64,000 nt of DNA from Gammaproteobacteria bacterium (GCA_018401885.1 JAGYKB010000010.1:18342-82341), one strand, 5' to 3'; positions 43,867 to 52,246 are shown, counted from the first letter of the stretch. Translations and numbers: made by a program. The notes: generated by a model from the letters alone, not told the origin.

Positions 43867-45564
43867 CTAGGCCTGCTCGTCAGCTACATCAAGTTTCTCG
43901 CCGCGGCGAATTTTACCGATAACCGAGAAAGCTTCTAGCACGACGATGATGCTTGCACTCATGACAGCAAGGCTGAGCGCCATTAATAACCACTTCTCGC
44001 CGCGATAATAGTCGATGAGGTACCAAGCGCTTGCCCAAAATGCGACAAAAATGATGAATATCATCGGCACTAATGTGTAAATAGCGGGACGACCTAGTCT
44101 CATCAGGAATATCGAGATAACCAACAGCGTTAGCGCAGCAAGGATCTGATTTGATGCGCCGAACAGAGGCCAAATTACCATGCCCCCATCCCCAGGATAG
44201 CCTCCATTCGATGCACCAAACGCAAGAATTAGGCAGGAGAACACCGCGACAAGCGTTGAGACAATGTTGTTCTTCAGCGGCGCAATCTCATAGATGCTGC
44301 CCCACTCCTGAATAATGTATCGCTGCAGACGCAGCCCCGCATCCATTGTCGTTCCTGCGAACAATACGACCATCACAGCGAGCATTGTCTCGCTAAAGCT
44401 TAATGGAATACCCCAGCCTTCGGTAATCAGCGCAGCACCACCAGCGATAAACGCGCTCGCACCGCCGCTGCCGAAGCCAGAGTAAATGCCGTTCCAATCG
44501 GCAGCGTTAGCTGCATACAGCGACCCTGTCACTGCGGTAATAGTAATCAGCGCGAGCGTGCCTTCGCCCAGTGCCCCGAGGTATCCGACAAAGCGGGCAT
44601 CTTTTTCGTTATTCAGCTGCTTAGAGCTTGTACCAGATGAAACGATGCCGTGGAACCCTGAGAGCGCGCCGCACGCAATCGTTACGAAGAGGATCGGGAA
44701 TATCGGCGGGGTGTTCTCCGCGAGATTGTCGTTGAACATCGGTGCGGTCACATCTGGCAGCGTCAACAACACGGCACCGTAAAGAACGAAAAGTCCGACA
44801 ACCAGCTGCGCGCCGTTGATGTAATCGCGCGGCTGGAGCAGCAACCAAACCGGCAGGCTAGAGGCAATACCTGCATAAACAAACAGCAAGATAATCCAGT
44901 TGCCATTCGGACCAAGGCCGAAGATGTCGCCAGGTAGTTCAAGAGGCATAACGCTGCCAACGTAGATAGAGAAGTAGAGAATTACCACACCGACTATCGA
45001 GATTAATAAGAGGTTAAATTGCTTCCGAATTAGTACACCGATACCAACAGCAACGGGAATCGCTGCCCATGCCGGGAATACTGATGTGGGGATGTCAACC
45101 ATCTCGCTGGCAATAATGGTACCGAAAACGGCATTCACCATGAGTAGCAGCAAGAAAATAACCACCATGAAGAGCGCTCGCGTGCGCTTACCCACAACGT
45201 CCTCGGACAGCGCACCAATCGATTTAGCCTTGTGGCGGGTGCTCGCCCAGAGCGCGCCCATATCGTGGACACCGGCAAAGAAAATAGACCCGAAAGTAAC
45301 CCAGAGAAGCGCAGGGCCCCAGCCCCAGTAAACGGCAATGGCAGGCCCAACAATTGGCGCGGCGCCGGCAACCGACGTGAAATGCGCGCCCCAAAGAACG
45401 AATTTGTTCGTCGGTACGAAATCAACCCCGTCGTTAAACGTGTGTGCAGGCGTCACATATTCGGGATCAAGGCGGTAAATTTTTTCTGCGATAAATTTTG
45501 AATAGACGAACCAGCCAAAAGTGAAGCCGACCAGTCCAAAGAGGATGATAAAGACCGAGGACAT
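43867..45564 (-). CDS. Carbon starvation CstA family transporter
   Basis: This 565-residue membrane protein has about 15 hydrophobic helices. CstA-family marks are YSKFIAEKIYRLDPEYVTPA, HFTSVAGAAPIVGPAIAVYW and FFAGVHDMGAL, with HGIVSSGTSSKQL in the middle. E. coli relatives CstA and BtsT import peptides or pyruvate with protons; this one is shorter (565 against about 700), lacking the C-terminal extension. The substrate is therefore open. Its leader carries three A-rich repeats at the ribosome binding site (separate entry), suggesting post-transcriptional control. Confidence 0.9.
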   Translation of the reverse strand: MSSVFIILFGLVGFTFGWFVYSKFIAEKIYRLDPEYVTPAHTFNDGVDFVPTNKFVLWGAHFTSVAGAAPIVGPAIAVYWGWGPALLWVTFGSIFFAGVHDMGALWASTRHKAKSIGALSEDVVGKRTRALFMVVIFLLLLMVNAVFGTIIASEMVDIPTSVFPAWAAIPVAVGIGVLIRKQFNLLLISIVGVVILYFSIYVGSVMPLELPGDIFGLGPNGNWIILLFVYAGIASSLPVWLLLQPRDYINGAQLVVGLFVLYGAVLLTLPDVTAPMFNDNLAENTPPIFPILFVTIACGALSGFHGIVSSGTSSKQLNNEKDARFVGYLGALGEGTLALITITAVTGSLYAANAADWNGIYSGFGSGGASAFIAGGAALITEGWGIPLSFSETMLAVMVVLFAGTTMDAGLRLQRYIIQEWGSIYEIAPLKNNIVSTLVAVFSCLILAFGASNGGYPGDGGMVIWPLFGASNQILAALTLLVISIFLMRLGRPAIYTLVPMIFIIFVAFWASAWYLIDYYRGEKWLLMALSLAVMSASIIVVLEAFSVIGKIRRGEKLDVADEQA

Positions 45565-45576
45565 TAAATTTTCTCC

Positions 45577-45614
45577 CGAATTATTATTCGAATTATTGTT
45601 CGATTTTTATTATT
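45577..45614 (-). promoter_or_regulatory. Three tandem A-rich repeats at the CstA-family ribosome binding site
   Basis: On the minus strand the leader holds AATAATAA, AACAATAA and AATAATAA, each inside a 12-14-base repeat ending in TCG, directly before the GGGAGA Shine-Dalgarno. Each copy matches AANAANAA, the Hfq/Crc recognition pattern known from Pseudomonas catabolite repression, and also the ARN pattern of the Hfq distal face. Regulation by Hfq is inferred. Confidence 0.6.
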
Positions 45615-45706
45615 AAGCGCGAAGCCTCAACGACTCTGCATAATAACAAGGCTCCGCCTGCACGCAAACGAAATAGTGTGTCTTGACGACCCAAGCCTGT
45701 CGTCGG

Positions 45707-47440
45707 TTACTGATTAGTAGGTTCTGCTGCGTGATAAGTCCAGTAGCCGATAAACATTTCGTCCCAACTTTGCAATCCGAACCTGAGTTCCTTGCTTGGA
45801 TCGGGATTCGCGGGGTTGTATTCTGAATTATCGAATGAGCCAGTGACATGCACTTTAGTCCCAGCAGGCAACTGCATCGCTTCTTCGAGTTGATAAGTCG
45901 GCTGCCAGGCATAGCTGTAATTGGGAACGCTGAGAAGATCCTGCAAGCGGCCATCGGGAAACTGTGCTGTAAATTTCATGTCTTTGCCGCGGAAATGCAT
46001 GTGCGCTCGCAGGCCCGTCACCACAACATCTTCTTGAAACGTGTAGGCAGCTTTGACTTCATGATCCTTTGCATAAGCGGGGATTCTAAAGTTCGCTGCG
46101 ACAGATCGGGTGAAGTTTTCGTAGGTCGGCGGTTCATCGTACATGTAGAGCCCTAGGACGGTTTCATCCACGGTAGCCTTCCCGTTGGTTGTGTAGTGAA
46201 ATTGCATCGACAGCTTGTGCCCTGCAGGAATAAATACTCCAGTGTCCTCAGGAAAAGTCATCGCATCAACTTTGCCCGGCGCATAACCTTCGAGGAAACG
46301 CCTTGCGACTGAGGTCGTATCTGCCTCGCCGCCTTCGAACGCTTCATCAGGCGCGGTGACGTAGGTCAAGAGGTGATGAAGCACGGACTCATCTCCCGCG
46401 ATGAACTGCACGCTTTTAACCCACTTGTCCTCGGTGAAAGGAAGCTCAACATCGATGTCGATATAGTCGAGCACGCCGGTGGCTGGAATTTCCATCGCTG
46501 GCGCCTTGATTATGTAGTCTGGCTCCCCCAGCTGCCACGCTTTACGATCGGGAAACTCGACAACGGCGAGCGGGTCGATCGCTGCGGCGCCACGCGGCGC
46601 GCCCGCGTCGATCCAGCCAATAAATTTCTGTATTTCATCGCTGCTGAGCGCGCGGTCATTGCTAAAATGGCCGATCGCGGGATCGACCTGCATCGGTGGC
46701 ATACGCTTGGTGAGCAACACTTCTCTAATCATAGGCGACCAACCTTGAAGCATCAGGTGGCTGTCGAGCGCGAAAGGTCCTATGCCTCCTTCTCTGTGAC
46801 ATGAGGCGCACTGCTCAATCACAATAGGGGCAACTTCGGTCGCATAATCAGGAGTCGCTGCGGCAATCGCGTCGAGCGCCGGGAAAGCCAAGTCACAACC
46901 GGTAACATCAGCACTAGGAATTGTATCCTCCCCAGCAAGCTTTGCCTCGATTGAAGCCTCGACTGAAGCTAAACCACCTGAGTAAAAGGACGTCAAACGC
47001 GCAGGGTCCAACACAGTCACCTCGCCCGCCTTGGTTAGCCCGAGCGTGCGGGTGACGAGCTGGCTGTTGTCGAGCATGAAAGGAAGCTCAAGGGCGAATT
47101 TTTGCTGCGCAGTCTGAACGGCTTCAACATCCGCGTCGGGTCCCGCGTTAATTATGCCGAAGGCAATATCTTTATCCTGCCACGCAGCATCCAATGCTTG
47201 AAACTGATCGACCTGACGCTGCATCGAGTCACAGCTCGCATCGAACGCCATCAGCACAAGCGCCTCTTTATCCCCATAGCGACTTAGCTGGTGAAATTCG
47301 CCGGCGCTATCGATCAGCGCAAAATCGCCAACACGCGCCGGTAAAGCAGCGCTCGCCTGACTCGCAATCACCAAACTGGCGATGAGTGATACGGCGGTTG
47401 GAATGAACTTAAGAGGGGATTTGAGACACGGAACAAACAT
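45707..47440 (-). CDS. Secreted redoxin/cytochrome c/type II copper monooxygenase fusion
   Basis: The protein has 577 residues from the ATG at 47440, which follows a GAAGGAGT site. A signal peptide ends near ASA at 29-31. Residues about 34-170 form a thioredoxin-like redoxin domain with a single cysteine (FDASCDS, C70) and no CxxC. A c-type haem motif CASCH is at 211-215. The C-terminal half (about 300-577) resembles type II copper ascorbate-dependent monooxygenases (PHM, DBM): HH at 355-356, H415 in MQFHY, HMH at 480-482 and M562 in WDEMF fit the copper ligands of the two sites. The likely role is periplasmic or outer-surface hydroxylation using copper, O2 and electrons delivered through the haem. 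A PAL-like propeller and a HupE-like permease are next to it. A second, broken copy lies at 52247-53968. Confidence 0.82.
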   Translation of the reverse strand: MFVPCLKSPLKFIPTAVSLIASLVIASQASAALPARVGDFALIDSAGEFHQLSRYGDKEALVLMAFDASCDSMQRQVDQFQALDAAWQDKDIAFGIINAGPDADVEAVQTAQQKFALELPFMLDNSQLVTRTLGLTKAGEVTVLDPARLTSFYSGGLASVEASIEAKLAGEDTIPSADVTGCDLAFPALDAIAAATPDYATEVAPIVIEQCASCHREGGIGPFALDSHLMLQGWSPMIREVLLTKRMPPMQVDPAIGHFSNDRALSSDEIQKFIGWIDAGAPRGAAAIDPLAVVEFPDRKAWQLGEPDYIIKAPAMEIPATGVLDYIDIDVELPFTEDKWVKSVQFIAGDESVLHHLLTYVTAPDEAFEGGEADTTSVARRFLEGYAPGKVDAMTFPEDTGVFIPAGHKLSMQFHYTTNGKATVDETVLGLYMYDEPPTYENFTRSVAANFRIPAYAKDHEVKAAYTFQEDVVVTGLRAHMHFRGKDMKFTAQFPDGRLQDLLSVPNYSYAWQPTYQLEEAMQLPAGTKVHVTGSFDNSEYNPANPDPSKELRFGLQSWDEMFIGYWTYHAAEPTNQ

Positions 47441-47551
47441 TACTTCTACTCCTTCACTGTAGATGGCTTGAGTGTAGCTCAAAACCCCTTCCCCACCTGC
47501 TCTAAAGCATTACTTTTTGTAACTTGTAACAAGATTCAGCCAGAGAGCGAA

Positions 47552-48955
47552 TCACTTGTCTTTCGGGACGCGCACTTTCCCGTAGCTCGAAAAGGAGTCG
47601 ATCAACGCGAATCGTCGGAACACTTCATACATAGCCCAGACGGCAGCCGCGACGATTAAAAGCAGCATTGCCCAGCGCATCAGCGAGGCAAGAAAAACAG
47701 CGTCGAATATCGGCATGGTGAGTTGGTATTCACTAAACGTAGTCCCGCGATCGAGCATCCAATGCCATGCGCTATGCGCGATAAGTGCTGACAATAAGAT
47801 TGTGCCAACACGCTCTTGCACGAAGCGGGAGAACAGCACGCCGAGCAGAGGAATAACCAGCAATAAGATAAATAGTTGACCAAGTTCAACACCGATATTG
47901 AAAGCAAGCAGCGACGAAAACAGGTGACCGCCAGCAAACTGCAGTGTGTCGCTAAAGAGGAAGGAGAACCCGAATCCGTGAATCAGACCAAAGGCAAAAG
48001 TGACTACCCAGCGGTGCTCGAGCCGCGCGCCTATTATATTCTCGAAGGCCATATAAACAATGGATAGAGCGATTAAGGTTTCTATCAGCGGCGGAAACCA
48101 AAGTACGTTGGGGGCCAGCCCAAACGCCGAGCTAATGAGCGTGATCGAATGCGCGATGGTGAACGAAGTCACAACGGGTATCAATCCTCGCAGCGAGCGC
48201 AATGGGATTACGAGACAGAGGAGGAAAAGGAGATGATCGGTGCCTTCGAGAATGTGTTCGAAGCCCATCACGACAAACCGCAGCGCCGCCTGATGCCAAC
48301 GCGGATCTAGATCGACAACCCCCGGATTGCCGATGTAATTAAAAATGCGTTCGGCGCCATCGGGCACAACGAATCGCAGTACTGTGGTCGTCTCATTCGC
48401 GAGCGTGCCGAGGAGTGGATCGACGCTAAAATCCGAATTCTCACTCGAAATCGGGTAGGTCACCATGACATCGAGCACCCCTTGCCGCCAGTAGAGATTG
48501 GCCGAGTCGGGCAGTGGCTCGCTGAGAATATTTTCAAGCGCGTTGTCGTAATCGACAAATGAGCGATCGGAGGGCAATTCAACTCGCACCGCGCCCAGCT
48601 GCTTCTCGGTTAATTCGACGCCGTTCTCGTAAAATTTAAACGACTCGGTAATGTAAACACGCGCCGCATCCCTAATTGCAAAATCGGCCTCGGAAATCTG
48701 AATGAAGCCAGGACCACGGAGCGGAAAGCTGATTTCGCCAAACGCTTCCATTGGAACGCGCAGCAAGGCTGTAAGCTTGTTGCCCTCTGGTTTAACGAAT
48801 GCATTGACAGTAATGCGACTGGGAATATCGTGAGCCTGAGTGATCGCAGGCAACAATGCACACAGCAACGCCAAAAACATACCGAGACGGCTGCTCAAGC
48901 GAGTCAATTGCTGGACGAAAAGCTGCGAGGATCCCTGCACTTCGATGCGGCTCAT
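47552..48955 (-). CDS. HupE/UreJ-type membrane protein with exported N-terminal domain
   Basis: This 467-residue protein has a signal peptide ending near TQA-HDIPSR, a soluble extracytoplasmic domain to about 225, then about seven membrane helices. The helix region has HILEGTDH, the HX5DH motif known for nickel-binding HupE/UreJ permeases, SFTIAHSITL, and GLIHGFGFSFLF. This architecture is the HupE/UreJ_2 group. It lies 111 bp ahead of the copper monooxygenase on the same strand, so a role in supplying metal to that enzyme is plausible but not shown. GGAG lies eight bases ahead of the ATG. Confidence 0.82.
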   Translation of the reverse strand: MSRIEVQGSSQLFVQQLTRLSSRLGMFLALLCALLPAITQAHDIPSRITVNAFVKPEGNKLTALLRVPMEAFGEISFPLRGPGFIQISEADFAIRDAARVYITESFKFYENGVELTEKQLGAVRVELPSDRSFVDYDNALENILSEPLPDSANLYWRQGVLDVMVTYPISSENSDFSVDPLLGTLANETTTVLRFVVPDGAERIFNYIGNPGVVDLDPRWHQAALRFVVMGFEHILEGTDHLLFLLCLVIPLRSLRGLIPVVTSFTIAHSITLISSAFGLAPNVLWFPPLIETLIALSIVYMAFENIIGARLEHRWVVTFAFGLIHGFGFSFLFSDTLQFAGGHLFSSLLAFNIGVELGQLFILLLVIPLLGVLFSRFVQERVGTILLSALIAHSAWHWMLDRGTTFSEYQLTMPIFDAVFLASLMRWAMLLLIVAAAVWAMYEVFRRFALIDSFSSYGKVRVPKDK

Positions 48956-49120
48956 TTAATTTACTCCATAAGAATCAGTGATTTATACTAAAAAAACGCG
49001 CTGAGTTACGCATCTCGTAAAATCGACCGTCGAGTATACTGCCTGCCCATAAATGAGTATACTCCGGACGACTCTGGAGAGTATTCACGCCCGTGAAGCG
49101 GGCCCATGGAGGTTATAAAA
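48956..49120. promoter_or_regulatory. Divergent control region with paired palindromes and a leader hairpin
   Basis: This region lies between the HupE-like gene (minus) and the PAL-like gene (plus). GAGTATACT occurs at 49032-49040 and again at 49055-49063, 23 bp apart (about two helix turns). The second copy is part of the perfect palindrome GAGTATACTC. GCCCG/CGGGC forms a hairpin with a 5-base loop at 49089-49103, immediately before the GGAGG Shine-Dalgarno of the PAL-like gene. A dimeric repressor or activator and a translation-affecting hairpin are both possible. Confidence 0.55.
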
Positions 49121-50314
49121 ATGAGAAAATCGAAACTGTTTATAGGGGCAGCGTTAGTTGTTGCCTTGGTAGCACTAGGGGTGGGGCAATCGAAGATTCA
49201 GGAGCCAAGTGTTGCTGCGAGTAATGCTGTTATGGCTCCACATTTCTTGGTCGATCCATACTGGCCAAAGCCACTGCCTAACAACTGGGCGATGGGTAAC
49301 ACAATTGGTGTCGATGTTGACGAACGCGACCACGTGTTCATCGTTCATCGTAACGACGCCTCACAATTCGGCGGCAATACGGAAATCGGTCTCCAAGGCG
49401 GCGTTTCCGAATGCTGTACTCCAGCACCACCAATCATCGAATTTGACGCAGAGGGCAACGTAGTTAACGCCTGGGGCGGCCCCGTTGAAGGCGCACCTTA
49501 CGTATGGCCTGCTTCTAATCACGGCATCGAAATCGCACCGAACGGCGATGTTTGGATCGGTGGTAACGGCGGCGGCGACTCACACGTACTCGTATTCTCA
49601 CGCGACGGCGAATACATTCGCACAATCGGTATGCAGGGCGAGGGTCGAGACAGCAACAGCAAGACTCACTTTGCACGTGTCGCGGAAATCGCAATTGATG
49701 TCGAAGCGAACGAAGCCTATTTCGCAGACGGCTATCAAAATCGCCGTGTTGCGGTTGTCGACGTCGCCACAGGCGCATTCAAGCGTTATTGGGGTGCTTA
49801 CGGCAACACGCCTGACGACACCGCAGACGTCACGTATGTTCCTGGTCAGCCGGGCCCTCAACAGTTCCGCGGCCCTGTTCACTGCGCCGAGCCTTCAAAT
49901 GATGGCCTAGTCTATGTGTGTGACCGTGGCGCAGACCGAGTTCAGGTTTTCCGCAAGGACGGCACTTATGTTCGCGAGGTGGTTTACAACCCAGCAACGC
50001 TTAACCAAGGCTCAACTTGGGATATCGCGTTCTCTCGTGACGAAGAGCAGAAATACATCTACCTCGCCGATGGCCAGAATTTCAAAATTTCGGTAATCGA
50101 CCGCGAGTCAATGGAAGTACTTTATACCTTCGGTCAGGGCGGTCGTCAGCCAGGCACATTCTATGCGCCTCACAGTATCGCTACCGATTCAGCGGGTAAC
50201 GTCTACACCACTGAAACCTACGAAGGTAGCCGAGTTCAGAAGTTTGTAAACCAAGGCATCCGCGCGGTAACTGTGCGCAATAATGCCCCGACATGGCCTG
50301 CTAGCGAGCTCTAA
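49121..50314 (+). CDS. NHL-repeat propeller, peptidyl-hydroxyglycine amidating lyase (PAL)-like
   Basis: The protein has 397 residues from the ATG at 49121; GGAGG lies eight bases upstream, while the earlier in-frame ATG contains that site. An N-terminal hydrophobic segment (7-22) exports or anchors it. The rest is a six-bladed beta-propeller of NHL repeats. Compared from memory with the animal PAL domain, it keeps VHR (R77), NHG (H134), DGYQNRR (Y205), PVH (H254), CDRG (R269) and PHS (H351), which match the arginine, zinc-histidine and tyrosine residues of the PAL active site; H254 is offset by about one. PAL splits alpha-hydroxyglycine peptides into amide and glyoxylate. The neighbouring PHM-like copper enzyme supports a related two-step reaction. 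The substrate is unknown. It is followed by a terminator. Confidence 0.75.
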   Translation: MRKSKLFIGAALVVALVALGVGQSKIQEPSVAASNAVMAPHFLVDPYWPKPLPNNWAMGNTIGVDVDERDHVFIVHRNDASQFGGNTEIGLQGGVSECCTPAPPIIEFDAEGNVVNAWGGPVEGAPYVWPASNHGIEIAPNGDVWIGGNGGGDSHVLVFSRDGEYIRTIGMQGEGRDSNSKTHFARVAEIAIDVEANEAYFADGYQNRRVAVVDVATGAFKRYWGAYGNTPDDTADVTYVPGQPGPQQFRGPVHCAEPSNDGLVYVCDRGADRVQVFRKDGTYVREVVYNPATLNQGSTWDIAFSRDEEQKYIYLADGQNFKISVIDRESMEVLYTFGQGGRQPGTFYAPHSIATDSAGNVYTTETYEGSRVQKFVNQGIRAVTVRNNAPTWPASEL

Positions 50315-50342
50315 ATTCCCGTTTAGACAGCGCAGACAAAAG

Positions 50343-50387
50343 ACCGCAACGCCTTCTTTTTCGGGAGAGGCGCTGCGGTTTTTTTTT
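50343..50387 (+). terminator. Rho-independent terminator after the PAL-like gene
   Basis: ACCGCA-ACGCC and GGCG-CTGCGGT form a strong stem followed by nine T, 29 bp past the stop. It makes the PAL-like gene a single-gene transcript. Confidence 0.9.
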
Positions 50388-50528
50388 ATCCCCCTCATTA
50401 AGCAAAAGTTAAGCACGATCCCTTGATCATGCTTCGACGGTCATTTATTCTCGCATCACTTGTTGATGCGCTCATTTTAGTGTGCACGCGACAGCTCAAC
50501 GCCTAATTAGTCAGTTAAGGAACAACTC

Positions 50529-51179
50529 ATGACGCAGCGACGCATCACAGCGATCTCGAACTCCACTTCTTGGAATGTAAGAACCACTGGTGCGACGGCT
50601 CGTGCCGTGAGAACGGTTGCTGTAATCGCTGCGTCGCTAATGACGGGTTTGTTTGTTATGAACAGCGCGTCTGCACAGAGCGGTATTGAAATTAATACAG
50701 CCTTCCCCGGCGGCAAGCTCACTGAATTAAGCGCGATGAAAACTACGTTATCAGTGCCGGCGTTCGCCGACGCGCGCCAAATAGACGATCCCCGCGTGAT
50801 CTTTACGGGCGACCCTGCCGAAAATGGCACCGCTATGGCGAACCGCCCCTTTGCAGAAATCGTCGGAGAAGCGATGGAAAATGCCTTTGCGGCCAGCGAT
50901 GCACGGCTCGCGGATGAGGGTGCCGGCATGCGCCTCGCCGGAACGCTAATTGCGACCGAGGCGGCGGTGATTGATCGAGGCGGCGTGGAATCTTTACAAC
51001 TTACCCTCAGGACGAGCATTCAGCTCGTCGAAGGCACACGCATCGTTTGGCAGACCAATCTCTTCGGCCGAGGCACGGTTCCCGTAAGTCAGGGCACTGG
51101 CGCAGCTGTGAGAAAAGCCTTAGATCGCCTAGCCGAAGAGCTACTAATCGACGATTATTTTTTAGCAGAGATTCGCTAG
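50529..51179 (+). CDS. Exported protein of unknown function
   Basis: This 216-residue protein has a long signal region with a hydrophobic stretch at about 30-45 and a likely cleavage after SASA near 49. The mature part (from about QSGIEINTAF) has no cysteine for lipidation and no motif recognised with certainty. The pattern VPAFADARQIDDPRVIF and a C-terminal RKALDRLAEELLIDDYFLA recall YajG/LptE-type small envelope proteins only loosely. It lies alone between the PAL-like gene terminator and the convergent NUC1-like gene. Confidence 0.65.
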   Translation: MTQRRITAISNSTSWNVRTTGATARAVRTVAVIAASLMTGLFVMNSASAQSGIEINTAFPGGKLTELSAMKTTLSVPAFADARQIDDPRVIFTGDPAENGTAMANRPFAEIVGEAMENAFAASDARLADEGAGMRLAGTLIATEAAVIDRGGVESLQLTLRTSIQLVEGTRIVWQTNLFGRGTVPVSQGTGAAVRKALDRLAEELLIDDYFLAEIR

Positions 51180-51213
51180 AAGCCTGTTTGCAGGGTAAGC
51201 GATGCTGGCTGTC

Positions 51214-51981
51214 CTAGCGGCAGCCGAGCTGAGAATCGAGTGTTTCGTCACTCGGTCTTGATAGCCCCCATTCTGGAAAAAAACGCAGACCGGTCTCGGC
51301 CTCGATCGCCTCGAGACTACTCCTCGCCTCGCAGTGATGCAGATACACCCCAAAGCTCTGGTCGAATCGAAATACGCTTAGCGCGCCGCTCGGGGCAGCA
51401 ACAAGCTTAAAGAATGCGGTAGGCGGCTCGCCGATTCCCTCCGAAGGCTTATCCGACGGGCCATAGATAGGCCCAGTAACCACGTAAACGTCACCGCTTC
51501 GATTAACCAAGTTTCGCAGCGCCCACTCCAGCCCTGCCCACGCACCCCTATCAAGATTCTCGGTTCTTAACGTGCTTGCCGACAACAAATTGGCCTCATG
51601 CCAGTAGGGAGTTCCTGCAACGCTGACGAGCGGCACAAACCGAGACCGGATAAACCCGCGCGCCTCCGCTAGCTGGTCCTGAGAGGCAATATCCGAGGCG
51701 ATTGGTAAGTCTGAGTCTTCGATCCAGGTGCGCGGGAGACTCGAGGCTACGCCTAACGCGCCTGGCCGCATGCGGTAGGCTAGCCAGTCGGCGGCCCCCC
51801 TGCCCCGGTTATACGACAACGCATAAACCGACCTTACGACGAGCTGATTGTCCTTCTGAGCGCCCTCGGGACACCCCTCAAGGCAATGCGCAATCCGGTA
51901 TTCAGAAGCAAACAAAGTATTTGCGGCCAAAAACCAAAGACAGACTGCCAGTCGTATAACAGTAGTTGGTCGAGAAGGCAT
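51214..51981 (-). CDS. Secreted NUC1-fold (DNA/RNA non-specific endonuclease) protein lacking the catalytic DRGH motif
   Basis: The 255-residue protein has a signal peptide (to about LFAS at 26). SVYALSYNRGRGAADWLAYR at 51-70 and the piece RGAWAGLEWALRNLV plus SGDVYVVTGPIYG (146-174) match the endonuclease G/Serratia nuclease fold closely. Where the fold has GYDRGHxAP this protein reads GFIRSRFVP (109-117), so the catalytic histidine is gone, and the metal-binding Asn of LNxGAW is Asp (LDRGAW, 143-148). It may bind nucleic acid or act as an inhibitor or structural protein rather than cut. Two cysteines (CLEGC at 33-37) may form a disulphide. The gene converges on the 50529 gene. Confidence 0.72.
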   Translation of the reverse strand: MPSRPTTVIRLAVCLWFLAANTLFASEYRIAHCLEGCPEGAQKDNQLVVRSVYALSYNRGRGAADWLAYRMRPGALGVASSLPRTWIEDSDLPIASDIASQDQLAEARGFIRSRFVPLVSVAGTPYWHEANLLSASTLRTENLDRGAWAGLEWALRNLVNRSGDVYVVTGPIYGPSDKPSEGIGEPPTAFFKLVAAPSGALSVFRFDQSFGVYLHHCEARSSLEAIEAETGLRFFPEWGLSRPSDETLDSQLGCR

Positions 51982-52246
51982 GAAGACCCCTTTTGGTGCG
52001 ATTAGAGGGTTTTAGATAAGGTCGAATCTCTCGCGTCTATTTATTATTATATTCAGGCTTGAAGGCCTTTGAGCATACCCGGCTTTAGGCATTACGGTAT
52101 ATTGACGCGATTTAATTCTACTCAAATTCTCGAAATTCAGTAATTTTTAATTTTTAGGATGTATAACGTCGGGAAAAACCCTAGACTCGGCAACTGTTAA
52201 GGTGGCATTAGAAGTCTCTTACGATTAAAGAATTAAGGAGTGTGAG

